Below, piece by piece: positions 10,804 through 22,321 of a stretch of 64,000 nt of DNA; within the stretch, counting starts at the first letter, position 1, and every line of letters begins with the position of its first letter. This stretch comes from Alectoria sarmentosa. Its lineage: Eukaryota > Ascomycota > Lecanoromycetes > Lecanorales > Parmeliaceae. The notes under the pieces are model-generated. The model was not told where the DNA came from. It saw only the letters and a program-made list of their open reading frames with translations, and made no database searches. The stretch spans positions 167,273 to 231,272 of the forward strand of contig WOGZ01000024.1 of NCBI GenBank assembly GCA_009733775.1, written 5' to 3'. Position numbers and translations under genes: made by a program.

Positions 10804-13000
10804 GTATGTGGTCTACTAGCTATCCATCATTTGCTGTAGAGATGGGATGGCTCACAAAGAATAGAGGCATTGTCAATGAAATGAAACGGAAGTCGAAGTT
10901 GTAGAGTAGATATATACATCTCAATCAATCAAAAAGCTTCATCTTCACCCCTTCCACCTAATCCGGCCTGTCTCTTCACTACTCCGCCCTCCACCTGCAC
11001 AATAACCATCTCCACCCTCTCAAGACCGCACTTCGCATCCAAAACTTCACCCCTTACTTCGCCTCCACAACCTCCACCTTCCTCCTCAGCCTCCACGCCC
11101 GCCCATTCGCACAAGCATGCAATGCACATATACATACTCCCGCCACCAAAAAAATTTCACTGCTGCCCTCGATCCCCTCTCTCTCAGGGCTGACTCTACT
11201 AGTAAAGAAATTTTAGCCATCAGACAAACATTCTTCCCTTTCCTATCCTATCCTATCCTACTTCCCCGCCGGTGCCGCAAACCTGCGAGGCCAGAGCGTG
11301 GGAGATTGGCATCGCGGCGGGCTTTGTATGTTGGGTGCGAGATTTTGCTGCACCATGCCCGTTGTTGTTGTTGTGGGTGGGTGGGTGGTTTCGGCGTGGT
11401 TTGTTTCTATTATCAACTTTTTTTTTTTTTTTTTTTTTTTTTGGATGATGCTTGGGATTTTTGTTTCGGAAACGGTGTTGGAAAGGTGGGTTCTGGTACT
11501 TTGTTTCGTTCATCTTGCATTCATGTATTTATGTATGTATGTATGTATGTATCTATGTTGTATATTTTCATCATTCCCTCCCCTTCGAGCCGCTATCCTG
11601 GAAAGCTTTGCATGCTGTGATGGATACGTACGTACGTACGTAAATTAAGTCAGTCAGTCAGTCAGTCAATCAGTCAGGGAGGGAGGGAAGGGGGGTAGGG
11701 TGGAGTTGAGTTGAGTTGAGTTGAGTTGAGTTGGGTTGAGTTGGGGGTGTGGTTTGGGTATAGTGACTGACTCCTTTGGGTTTTTGGCAAGTCGCGTCGC
11801 CCTTTTGTTAAAGTCGAGTCGTCCCGGTTTCCTTTTTTTTTTTGGGATGGATGGATGGATGGATGGATTTCTGAGAGCAGCTTGGGTTGAGAAAGGCGCT
11901 GGAGGGTGGTATTTGATTTACATTACATGTTTGTGTGATTTCCGGGGTTTCAGTCAGTTGATCTTGGGCAATCGCGCGAAATGGAACTGGATTGCACAAA
12001 TCGTCTCGGTATTTATTTATTTATTTATTTATCTATTTATGGCCTTTGAGATCGATGTGATGGTATATTGAAAGAGAACTTGGAGATGTCCATGTTGGCG
12101 GTTTGGTTTCCGGTCAAAGCCAAGCAAAGCAAAGCAAAGCAATCGTACGCGGTCGTGTTCCTGGGTTGAGGTGTCGATTTACGCACGCGGTTGTCCTCTA
12201 GAAGGTGGGATTGAAAGACTTTTGTGGCGGGAGCGCGGCTTATTTGTCTGATTGATTGATTGATTGATAAGGGTAGCGTGGGAGGTGCTTGTTTCAGCAG
12301 ATGTTGCAAGGAGTGCTTTTGATCTGCGAGGTTCGATGATGGGCGCAGATTGTGTGATGGAGAGAGAGAGAGAGAGAGAGAGAGGAGGTTGGGACTTGGG
12401 TTGTTTTGGGTTGGGTGCGCTCGGGTGGGGGAATATGATTGCCAGATGGGGATCTAGCTGGTGAATATGGCGCTGGGCGGTATTTGTGAGTCTTGGGATA
12501 GGAAGGGTGGTTGAGTGGGGTGGGGATCTTTGCTGAGACTGTTTTATTTTGGGTGATGTGAATACCTGCTGTACTCTACTATCGATGCTTGAGGGTCGGA
12601 ATTGAAGGGGTGGAAGATGTTGGGTTTCTGTTGGATTCTTTGCTCTGGCTAAATGTCATGTGCCTGGAAGCGTGAGGCGTTGGTTGGTTGGTTCGTTGGT
12701 TGGTTGGTTCGGAATGTTATTTGATGTGCTTCTGCTGAATCTTGATTATGGATGTCAAGGGCGCGTGTTTGGGATGCGGAAGGAATTGAATTCTTTGTAC
12801 ACTCTGAGGCCTCCCACCTTGGTAGGATTTTTATCTCTGCCCCAATGTACGGCAGGGCAGTACAGAACATTTTTTGTCTCTGTGCTCATAGAAAAAAGGG
12901 TCCGAGGATATGATGTATGACAGCGGTAGAGATGGTGTCCGGGAAGATTGGTATATTTTTCGTACAAGGTATTGCAACACAGAAAAAGGGATGCATTTGG
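10804..13000. repeat. Gene-free, microsatellite-rich GT-biased region
   Basis: No gene is supported. From 11380 to 12710 the plus strand is strongly G- and T-rich and carries many different simple repeats: GGGT and poly-T (11414-11442), ATGT (11525-11550), ACGT (11629-11642), CAGT (11649-11678), TTGAG (11702-11735), GGAT (11846-11868), TTTA (12010-12040), AAGCA (12120-12140), GATT (12247-12268), GA (12359-12384) and GGTT (12679-12710). A run GGGAGGGAGGGAAGGGGGG near 11678-11696 fits a G-quadruplex. Long frames in this stretch are low-complexity and are rejected as genes. Confidence 0.75.
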
Positions 13001-16000
13001 GCCGGACGAATGGGATCCGATGGGTGTTTTGAGAAATTTCACCATCATGAAAGGATATGATATGATATGGGGGTGTGAGCTTGTTCAATGGGGAGATTAT
13101 TGCCGCATGATGGCGTTGATGAACCCCGATTGACGGAGCAGGAATGATATTTGCGTTGTCCTAGGCTTTTGTTTCTTTGCTGCACAAGCTTGATAAGTAT
13201 ACCCTGACCGGCCTGTTCAAGCAAAAGAATCTCTCGGTCAGCTTTGGTTCCCCATCGCTGCTCATTTGGGTCGAGATCTTGCGGGGCAATCGTGGGCTGC
13301 ATGCTGCTCTGAGCCAGCTCCGTGTAGGATGAGATACGGATCAGGTCCCCAAAGCTTTGCATTTCTGTGCACTTAATTCGAGCTTCCAAACGTAGAACCA
13401 TAGAACCACGACCTGTAGCCCATATCCTGTGGCTTATCGCAGACTGGATTTTCTGCGACTGTTGAAAAATAAGGGGTTGGAGCTCGATGATTATGCAACT
13501 CGTTTCACTCATCGATGCTTAGGGAAACCGTAAGACGACGGCTCGTAAGTAAGAGTAGTTTCATTCTGAAGTCGAAGCAAGGATGAACGCTGAATTTTAA
13601 GGGGGGGCGAGATCTCGAGATGTTTCTCTGCCAGAATTCAAACTACGCATGGTTCAAAAGCCATGATTTCCCAGCTCCGTGACTCAAGCTGATGCCATTT
13701 TCCAAACAGAGCAGACCTTTTTTAAATACCCAAGGGGAAAAAAGGGCTGAGACTGTGAATATGTGTATGCATGCATTATTTCTGTAGAGAACAGCATTAT
13801 CCTGCCTCTTGTATGGTAGTGAGTGTCTGTCTTTTACGAGAATGCTTCGTAGTTGCCTAAAGTGATTTGAATAGTAAGAGAGTGCCTTACTGGGATTTTC
13901 CCAGAGGAGCAGAAGAGCAAGAACCTCTTTCCACATAGGAAAAGTGTAGATGCTCCTTCTGAATAGAGCAATTGTACGACCAGCACCTCGGAAATAACCC
14001 CAACGATTTTTCGACCTGGTTGTATGTCAGTAGCACTGAAACGCTGTTGGGGACCTACCCATATGGAAGGAGCATCCCCGCACTGCAGTACCAAATACTC
14101 TGTCTTCCTTGGACAGAGCAACTGCGCAAGTGTACTCTGTTTGCTTGTTCAGCAACTTCTCCCAACCTTCCAATCTCTTGTTTACCTTCTTCGTCCTCAT
14201 GATCCATCCTCCATCCACGTTTCCATAATCTCGACTTTGCATCTCAGCTCGTATGCATCGAGAGTATTACCTCCTCGCCTTTCTAAAGTGTCTTTGAACT
14301 CCAGGATCTCCTCGCGGCATACCAATACATTGCAACGCCGTTGAAAGGCAGGTTACTGCCTTGAGAGCCTCAGAACCGATCAAACACCTCCCATCACGCT
14401 ACTTGCACAATTATGTGCAGCAGCAGTCAGTATGCGATGTCTGAGTCCATCATCATTGTCTCTCGCTGACCAGTGCAGTTCTCCAGGTCTACTCCGCAAC
14501 CATCGCCGGCGGCAAGGGAAGAGAGGCTGCAGAAGTTCCTGGAGTACATGCAAAGGCCAGTATTCGGTCCCCCATATCCGGATCGATGATGATGAACTCT
14601 CTGTCTGAGCCTGCCCAATCTTTTGGTTCTTGCAATGATGATTTCCCGTGTTTCAATCTGAGATTTTGCGGACAAAGAACCTTGTTGCTCGGCTCTAACT
14701 CTCTGGGGAATACATAGGCCTTCGATCAGCAGAAGTAAGATTGTTGGGGACATGAGAGAATTTGAGAGCAGGCAGGCAAACGTGGGCACATACAAAGGCC
14801 AGTATTCGGTCCCCCATATCCGGATCGATGAAGATAAACCCTCTGTCTGAGCCTACCCAATCTTTTGGTTACTGCAATGATGATTTTCAGTGTTTCAATC
14901 CGAGATTTTGCGGAGAAAGTACCATGTTGCTGTGCTCTAACTGCTGGGGAACATATAGATCTCTGTCGAGTCGCCAAGACACATGCCAAGCACCCAGAAA
15001 GCCGCCAAGCTTCTCATACCTGCTCACCCAAGATCAAGCGTGCTAACAGACTCGGTAAAGACAGAGAATTTGATGATGAGGCGGTTGACTGGATACCTAG
15101 GGCCGCTTGGCTCCTCGCTATCATTACGCTATCGTGAATTATGATTGGAGTATGGCTCGCAGGAATTGTGAAGCCTGCTATTCACCTGTCTTGGAGGCAT
15201 ATCTGTTGCCAAAAGGGTTGAGAGCGAAGCCGTTTTGCGTCACTAGTGTCAATGAATTTTTTTCATAGGTTCAAATTATTCTGACAGGAGAGCAATGAAG
15301 CTTTTTATCTTGAATGAAATATCCTATATTACTGATTAGAAGACATTTCCTCACCCCTGGGCTTCATAGAGCATCTTTCCTGTACGATCGTCCAGGCGTA
15401 TTTGCGTTTGGCATCAGGCAAATAAAAGCGTGAAGGTGCGTGTGAAAGAATTGTACGGTTGACCTTTACCTCTCCGGGAGACCATAAATACCAAACCACC
15501 ATCCCAGAATATCCTCAAACACCCGCTCTCAGCCAGCTCGTCTCAAACCATTCTCGCGCACCACTGATAGCATGACGGAAAGTCAATGAAGCACGTCTTG
15601 TGCCACAAATGTACCGGCTGCCATGTGTAGGGTTCGGAATAGTCGGCCAACTTGCTACCCTGGGGGGGGGCCAAATTGGCAATCGAAACCCAGATGTGAA
15701 CCCAAGGTTGAGACATTCGCCGTATTTAGCGACACTTGGCTTGGAGGTGTACGATGGGGCTTTTCAGTGCGCGGGAAGTATAGATATAGGAATAGAAATA
15801 GATATAGAAATGCAGTGCAGGCGTGGGTTCTTTCTCCTCTGCTGTTGTCTCCCTGGTCTTGGTCGCTGCTTTCGTTCATAAAGGGAAGAAGAAGAAGAAG
15901 AAGAGGGAAGACTTGAGTGCGTTGAGGCTTTGGATACGCCTTCTGTTGTCTCTGTCGATTGTCTTTTTTTTTCTAATTTCGGATTGTTCGGCAGTGAAGC

Positions 16001-16146
16001 TTTGCTTGGCTCAAAGACTTGATTTGTCTTTTTTGGATATTCGCTGCGATTGACGGACGACCTTTGTCTTCCAGAGGAGATTTACTCTTATTTCACATTT
16101 CAACCCTATTTACAATCCTAGAGAAACCACCTCCGTTGCAGCAGTA
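13001..16146. other. Gene-poor region with diverged tandem duplication
   Basis: I find no gene with domain support in this 3.1 kb. A minus-strand frame of 155 codons at 13045-13512 is the longest but matches nothing I know. A direct duplication lies at about 14545-14962 (separate entry). The region 15880-15910 is a GAA repeat, and 15950-16130 is pyrimidine-rich, probably the leader of the four-TM gene. Confidence 0.5.
14545..14962. repeat. Diverged tandem direct repeat, ~242 bp spacing
   Basis: Copy 1 is about 14545-14720 and copy 2 about 14787-14962. Both contain the block GGCCAGTATTCGGTCCCCCA followed by TATCCGGATCGATGA, then TCTGTCTGAGCCT, CCCAATCTTTTGGTT and CTAACT. They differ by scattered substitutions with few indels. 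The two blocks read open on both strands: on minus they encode similar arginine-rich segments, on plus a similar cysteine-containing segment. Coding status is therefore unclear. Confidence 0.75.
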
Positions 16147-17004
16147 ATGGCAAAAGAAACCCGCAGGAGATCCCCATGGCTCAAATCCGTCCTCATCCCC
16201 TTCTGGATCATCCAGCTCCTCTTCATGTGCATCCTTCTCGGCGCGCAAATCTGGGCTGCTCTCACTGGACTCGAAGCGTATGTTCCCCCTGTCCCTTTCT
16301 CTTTCCCCCTCCAGCGCACTAGCTTACTTACCCTCACAGCTCTGGGCTCCTGCAAATCATCATCTGTGCCGTCTGCATCATCCTTGATGTGACCGAAATA
16401 ATCCTCTTCGTTCGGGGAACCCTCCAGCCGATCACCTATTTGGTGTTCCAATGCGTGAAGACGACGTTGTGGTTCATCATCTTTTTGATCGCGGCAGTGG
16501 GCGGTGTGAGAGAGGAGAGCGTGCCCGGTGAGAGCGGCGATGTGGCGTTGATACTTTTGAGCGGGTTGATAGAGGCCGTTGTCCTTCTGTAAGTGCGCTT
16601 ATCTTATCCTTTCTTCAATGTTTTTCCCCAGCCGTGGCGACTAGTCGGCATGCATGTGAAAGATCCAGCGGCGGAAGGCTAATTCTGGCATCCTCAGCGT
16701 CGCCTACATCTCAACCCTCATCTACGGCTCCGTCATCTACCACCGCCACCGCCACTTCATCTCCCCCCTCGACCACGAGCACTACGACCGCTTCCATAAC
16801 AGCCCCTACGGCGAAGCCGGCATCGTGGAGGCGCGTTACCAGCGCAATGATGTGCATGGCCAACATACAGACGAAGACGGTCCGCCTGTGTACGAAGGCG
16901 GTCCAATGGGCCCGTTTGAGAACGCGGGCTTAGAGCAGGTTTCTAGACCCTCGCTGGGTTATGAGCTTGAGGCAGGAGATGGATGGGGAGGGAGAGGTGC
17001 ATGA
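16147..17004 (+). CDS. Four-transmembrane membrane protein (MARVEL-like)
   Basis: Exons 16147-16277, 16340-16588 and 16698-17004 give 228 residues. The N-terminus (MAKETRRRS) is basic and probably cytosolic. Four hydrophobic segments follow: FWIIQLLFMCILLGAQIWAA, LLQIIICAVCIILDVTEIIL, YLVFQCVKTTLWFIIFLIAA, and ALILLSGLIEAVVLL running into VAYISTLIYGS. The last ~75 residues are hydrophilic, rich in His, Asp and Gly, and likely cytosolic. Topology and length fit fungal MARVEL-like or related four-TM proteins of the plasma membrane, but there is no diagnostic motif, so function is open. Introns 1 and 2 fall near TM boundaries and each keeps frame. Confidence 0.85.
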
Positions 17005-17648
17005 GTTGGCGGCGAGTCGGAGTGTTGAGGAGTCCGAAGAAGGGTGCGTTTGTCTGTGAGGGTGGAGGGTCCGTTGGGTCAGACGAGAGAGAGAGAGAGG
17101 AGAGGGGGGGGAGAAGATGGCGGGTTAGAGTTTGTAGTATGATGAGGAGGAGTACGTGATTGCATATGTAGGTTTTCCAGGGAGCCGTTCACAGACTTTT
17201 GGTCTCCATGTGCCTCTCTAACCGAGGCAGCTAGCTAGTAAACCAGCCGAGCTCCTATACATGGCACGCCGAGATCCAGCTTTAGTAGTAGACCTTTTGC
17301 ATGACGTCTTCGTTTTGCTTATAGGTCTTGGAGCCTCTCGGAGTCTTCATTGAATGGACCATGTTCCATGGTCCCATGACGAAGCCGGAGTGGGATTCTG
17401 CAGTGTCAAGGATTGAAGGAGACTCGGGATGCTTTTTGCGAGAGAAGGGAAGGTTGAAGTTTTTATCTGTGTCAGGTCTGGCCCCATAATATTGGACTTA
17501 CAACCAACTTTGCCTAGTACAACACCATTATGTAGGGTCGCTCATTGAATACTAAGATGATTCAATGGAATTCTCTCAGTGTGACCATGCTCATGTTTGA
17601 GTCCATGCTCCTCTATACTCTATGTACTGGTGCATTGATCTTGCGCCT
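17005..17648. other. Intergenic region
   Basis: About 640 bases between converging genes (four-TM on +, alcohol dehydrogenase on -). A GA-rich run sits at about 17083-17120. It should hold two 3' ends. Nothing else is recognised. Confidence 0.5.
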
Positions 17649-18736
17649 CTAATCCTGCGCAACCAAAACACCCCTATACCGCATTTCACCATGATCCAGG
17701 TGCTCAAACGCCTTCTCGATGCCCTCCTTGTTCAATGGGAACTTCTCAATTATCGGCTTGATGTTGTGTACGGCCGCGAACTCCATCATCTTGTTGTGGA
17801 TCGCCCTTGGTGCTACAAGACTTCCCTGCACGCGGATGCCCGTCAATAGCATTGACATGTATGGGAACTGGAAGTTACCTTCCGCGACTGACAAGGGGAA
17901 GATCACAGCTCCAGGAGCCAGTATTGACGCGTACAAGGCATAGTCTGGCTTCGCGCTGGTGGTGATGAGGAGATGGTTCAACGGCTTGATTTTTGGAAGA
18001 TCTTCTGGCTCTTTGACGCCCTTCATAGCATAGAACTCCATCGCTCCCAGCTTCATGGCTTCTTCCTTCTTGCTGTCTGTGCCGCTGAACACTACCACTT
18101 CGCAGCCCATCTTGGCGGCAAATTGAATGGCGAGATGCCCCAGACCACCAATCCCGAGGATACCGACTCGGTCGGTAGATCGCACACCGTACATTTCGAG
18201 AGCATTGAAGACAGTAGCACCACCGCACATCAAGGGTGCTGCGTATTCGTTGGGTATGGAATCCGGAATCTTGAATAGGTAGGCTTCGCGCCAGACAGCG
18301 TGCGTGGCGAAGGAACCGTTATTCAAGTCACTCATGCCGTACATTACTCTTTCTGGGCAGAATGTCTCCTTGCCCGTCAGGCATTGCTCGCAGCGGCCAC
18401 AGCTGTCGTGAAGGTAGCCAAAGCCAACACGATCACCTCTGTCAAGGACCATAATCAGCCAGGGCATCTTCGGGAGGTGAGGGAGAGAAAGGGCATTTAC
18501 TTCTTCAAGTCGCGGACATCCGGGCCTAGGTCCTTCACGATGCCTGCACCCTCGTGTCCCAAAACTTGGTCTGCGGATCGATAGTGTTGGTCTGTTCCGC
18601 AGAGACCACTGTGTGTGATTTTCAATAGGACCTGGTCGCGTTGGAGCTCATCCTGATGATTGGTCGACTTGACGATTGAGCCGGCCTTGGAGCCTTTGTA
18701 GACGGTGAAGGTGAAGCCTTCTTCGATGGAACCCAT
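17649..18736 (-). CDS. Zinc-dependent alcohol dehydrogenase (MDR family)
   Basis: Exons 18736-18501 and 18438-17649 (minus) give 341 residues, close to the ~350 of the cinnamyl-alcohol-dehydrogenase-like branch of the medium-chain dehydrogenases. Catalytic zinc ligands are visible in SGLCGTDQHY and GHEGAGIV, and the structural zinc site is CGRCEQCLTGKETFC. The Rossmann motif is GIGGLGHLAIQFAAKMG. The cytosolic enzyme would interconvert alcohols and aldehydes using NAD(P)(H); the exact substrate cannot be read. The single 62-nt intron interrupts DLKKGDRV. It lies 535 bases from the sugar transporter start-to-end boundary on the same strand, but co-regulation is not shown. No motif is broken. 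Confidence 0.94.
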
Positions 18737-19271
18737 GGCGATGCTGGTAGTGTGACTGACGAAGTGGTATTTAGTAAGGCTAACGGGGTGGGTTGTTGTG
18801 CAGGTATTATGTGGGAATTATTGGGAGGAAGGTTCAAGGGGGTTTCAATATATATTCACGAACAAGCGCGGCTTTGCAGCACGGAAGCAAATGTTGGGGG
18901 AGGAAGGCCGCGGAAGCCATCTGAGAGCTTACGATTGGTTGCAGAGCTTTTCAGTCTTGATTTGTTTATCAGCACATCGAAAGAAGTGACGTCTGGCGGC
19001 AAGGAGCGGAAGATGAATTCAGTTGATGACTTCAGTTGATGACGGGGCGGAAAAACATTCTTCCCGGGCGAGATCTCGTCAGTCCGGCAAGAACTGCCAT
19101 TACATCCTGGGTAGGATGTTCCTATATTATTGTAGACGCTTGGTAAGACCGCGGAAACCAGATGAATGCAGTAAGGATTCTAGAAATATCTGCCTGTTTA
19201 TCTAGACACACATCAATTGTCTCACGACTCAAGCGTCTCTTGACCTCCTGCCACAATCTTCCAATCTTCCT
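18737..19271. other. Intergenic region
   Basis: About 535 bases between the alcohol dehydrogenase start and the sugar transporter stop, both on the minus strand. It should contain the dehydrogenase promoter. A duplicated TCAGTTGATGA lies at 19019-19039. No gene is seen. Confidence 0.5.
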
Positions 19272-21478
19272 TCAAACACTCTCATTCTCAACCGCCAGAC
19301 TCTTGGCCTTCTCAGCCTTCTCCGACGGCTGAATCAAAATACTGGCCTTCCTCGCATGCTCCTCCGTCTCTTCGTAGTTAATGAGTAACTCTCCCTTCTT
19401 GCCATACCGTCTCGGCTCATCGCGGGCGATTTTCACGAGGGTGAAGTAGGAACGGCATTTGCGGAAAATAGTGTCCATTTCTTCCAACGAGCGGTATGCG
19501 GTTTCTGGGTAGAAGAGATAGACGACAGGGAATATGAAAGCGTTGCTATGCAGGGAAAGGTTAACCGTGGAACTCATGGATATGACAGAAGGGATAGGTG
19601 GAAGTAGAAAACATGAGCGGATACGGTCTTACATGACGGCAAAAATCACGTAAGTCTTATATTTGATGGATGAAAAAGCCACCGGTGTGATCATTACGAC
19701 CATGAAGTTGAATGCCTAGATCTTGTTAGCCTGGATGCAGAACGAATCCGGGCCAAAGGCTGTGAAGTACATACCCAATTGGCAGATGTCGACAACGCAT
19801 TCGCAGGTGCCCGAATACGCAGGGGTACGATCTCAGCAGGGTACAGCCAAGTCATACCGAGCCATCCAATTGCGAAGAAAGTATTGAAGATGAAGAGAAA
19901 GAGGGCTGCTACGATGCCGGTGCCTTTACCAGTATATTTGTCCTGCATTGCACTTAGTTGGAATTCTTCGCTACCGTTCATACGGTCTTAGATGCAAACC
20001 ATAATGGCCAGTATCGCCATCGAGAACGCCATACCAGCGGCGCCGAACAGCATGCTTAGTCATAGTCAGCAAGGCACTGCGGATCACTAGGCTTGGGTAC
20101 TGACAGCTGACGCCGGCCGAACTTCTCTATAGTAAAGACAGCGATCCATGAAGCCGCGAAGTATTCTATTGCATCGAAGCTCAGTTTCCATATCCAAAAG
20201 GCTGAGCTGAAGGCTCTTCAAACCTGTGCCGTTCGCAGCTGCCAGAGCTCGGGACGTCAGGCCACTCAGCCCGATCTCTTGTTGATAAATCGTCGCTGCG
20301 TAGTATGTGATAAGATTGATTCCAGATATCTGCTGAAAGACTTGGTTGACATATGCCAAGATAGTGCGGTGAAGATGTCGATTTTCGTCCATAGTAAAGA
20401 GATCCCGGAAACCGCCTTGAGACATCTCCAGGACAGTGTCTTTGATAGCTGAGAATTCGCCGTGAACATAAGGCTAAGAGCTGTCAGCGAGCCAGCTTCT
20501 CCTTCAACATAAATCGAGGAGTTACATCATCGGGGGGAAGATCACTGAGAGCGCTTAAGACTGACATTGCCTCATCTTCCTGACCCTTCAAGATCAACCA
20601 CCTGGGCGACTCTGGAAGCTCGAGAACGAAAAGCAGGATGAGCAGTGCGAAGACTATCTGGAAGCCAATGGGAAATCTCCAGGCGATGGTGCTGGGGTCT
20701 AGGAAGGAGAAGCCGAAGTCGAGCCAGTAGCTGAAACAGATGCCCCCAGTGATCATTGCACCCTAAGAAGTCAATCACATTAGCTCTCATAAGCTGCGCT
20801 ACCCAGGTCAAGATACCTCAATCATGACCAATTGGCCCCGCCTATGAGATCTGGAACACTCTGACTGCCAGGTCGGGACTGTTGATGTATTGAGACCGTT
20901 GCCAAAGCTGGCGCTTGCCGTCAGCAGGTTTCTCCAACAGCAGCAAAGCTCGTACCCTGTAATCAATCTGCCAGAGATAAATTGACCCAGCGAAAACGAC
21001 GAACACTGCAAGGCCGCACCAACGACCATGATTGAAGAGCCGAGAAAGATTGTCTTTCGGCGACCAAGACGGTCTCCTATAAAGATGGTGGCAACAGCTC
21101 CAAAGAAACATCCGACGTTGTAGGCAGCAACCGAGATACCTAGGTCCCTGTTAGTCGGCTGCTAGAAGGATAGTTCCCATACACCGCCATGGTACCTTGG
21201 ATGGTGGATCTATGAGTTTTCTGGGATGCATTGAGGTGCTGAGCCATTTCTGTTGTGGCCGTGGTATCGATCTCCGGAAAGGTTTTCACAAAGGAATTCA
21301 AGGTCAGTAGACCACCCATGACACCTTGATCATAGCCAAAGAGCCTGTGTTTCATTAGCCAGTACAATGGTCGGAATATAGTACTTGAGGCTCACAAGAA
21401 GTCCAGCCCAGCTAGGACTCCAACAGCAACGTTGAGCCTCGTGCCCTTAAGGCCGAAATAGCGGGAGTTTCCAAACAT
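19272..21478 (-). CDS. MFS sugar transporter
   Basis: Eleven exons (21478-21396, 21344-21196, 21139-20956, 20907-20817, 20762-20526, 20473-20224, 20165-20105, 20054-20000, 19942-19775, 19715-19633, 19545-19272) give 544 residues, typical for the 12-TM sugar porter family. Family signatures are FGYDQGVMGG in TM1, DRLGRRK, PTWQSECSRSHRRGQLV, PESPRWL, QQISGINLITYY, the EKFGRRQL loop and PETAYRSLEEMD. It would carry a hexose or related sugar by proton symport or facilitation across the plasma membrane. Two introns use weak GTTTG donors (20223-20166 and 19999-19943); the second removes an in-frame TAA. If that donor is not used, the gene would be truncated. Substrate is not predictable. Confidence 0.9.
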
Positions 21479-22321
21479 GTTTCCTAAGCGCGAAGCTGGT
21501 TCAATTGCAGAGCAAAGAAGGAGAAGGTCAAGTGGATCAGAAGGTTGGATATAATAGAGACTTTTATATACACAGAGAGGTCAAGATAACCTTTGGGACA
21601 CGGCATGAAGGGTGCAGGAAAAGCTCTATGTGATTAGGAAGAGAATTCCTATGAGAAAGCGAGACAGCTGCAAAACGGCTTCTAGTCTATCGACTAGACG
21701 GTTTCTGCAACAGTACTAAGGCGGGGATCAGCACTGTAGGATTTGGTTGAGGTAAGGCAATATGTTGCAAGTCGGGCGATATGCTCAGTGCATAGGAGCC
21801 TTAATACCTCAATGGTTGCCATCCTCCTCCAATCCAAGATTTCTGGTGGGGAAATGAAGATGCGGAGAAGTGGGGCAAGCAGAGTTTGCCTGAGCGGCGT
21901 AACGATTCATAGGTCTGCAAGGCGAGGTCTTGCATGAGTCGCGTCTGCCCTGCCAGGACACCACACGCATGGAAGAAACTGTCAAAGCCTCAAATACAAA
22001 TCTATGCCCATTAAGAGGTGCAAGAAAGCTTTCGATCTCGAGATTTTTGCCAGGCCAAGGTTGGCGTTGACTATGAAGTCTATTCGGCGAAACGGAATTG
22101 GCGCTCCAATCACAGGACAGTAACACCACAGCGTAATTGGGATCAAGTGCAATCTTTCTCTATCGACAACATCATCTCGTTATGAAAGTATAGGAATGGT
22201 AGCAATTCTGGATATGCTTCTGACCAGGTGTCTTAGCACTGGCTTCGCCTTCGTGCCATTCAGATCCACCCTCAAGACTAGCAATGTACATTCACGGAAT
22301 GGATGGAGGGGAAGGCGATAT
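21479..22321. other. Intergenic region
   Basis: About 840 bases holding the sugar transporter promoter and the 3' end of the CCHC gene. A 106-codon minus-strand frame at 21809-22129 has no domain and is not called. Nothing else is recognised. Confidence 0.5.

Noticed and set aside
11117..11648. Long frames through the microsatellites
   Set aside because: The translations are poly-Lys, poly-Phe and repeat-driven; no real gene character.
13045..13512. Minus-strand 155-codon frame
   Set aside because: It is reasonably mixed in composition but has no recognisable domain, and neighbouring frames do not extend it.
14762..15046. Possible small cysteine-rich protein
   Set aside because: No signal peptide, and the cysteines lie in the duplicated block, where both strands are open; coding status cannot be shown.
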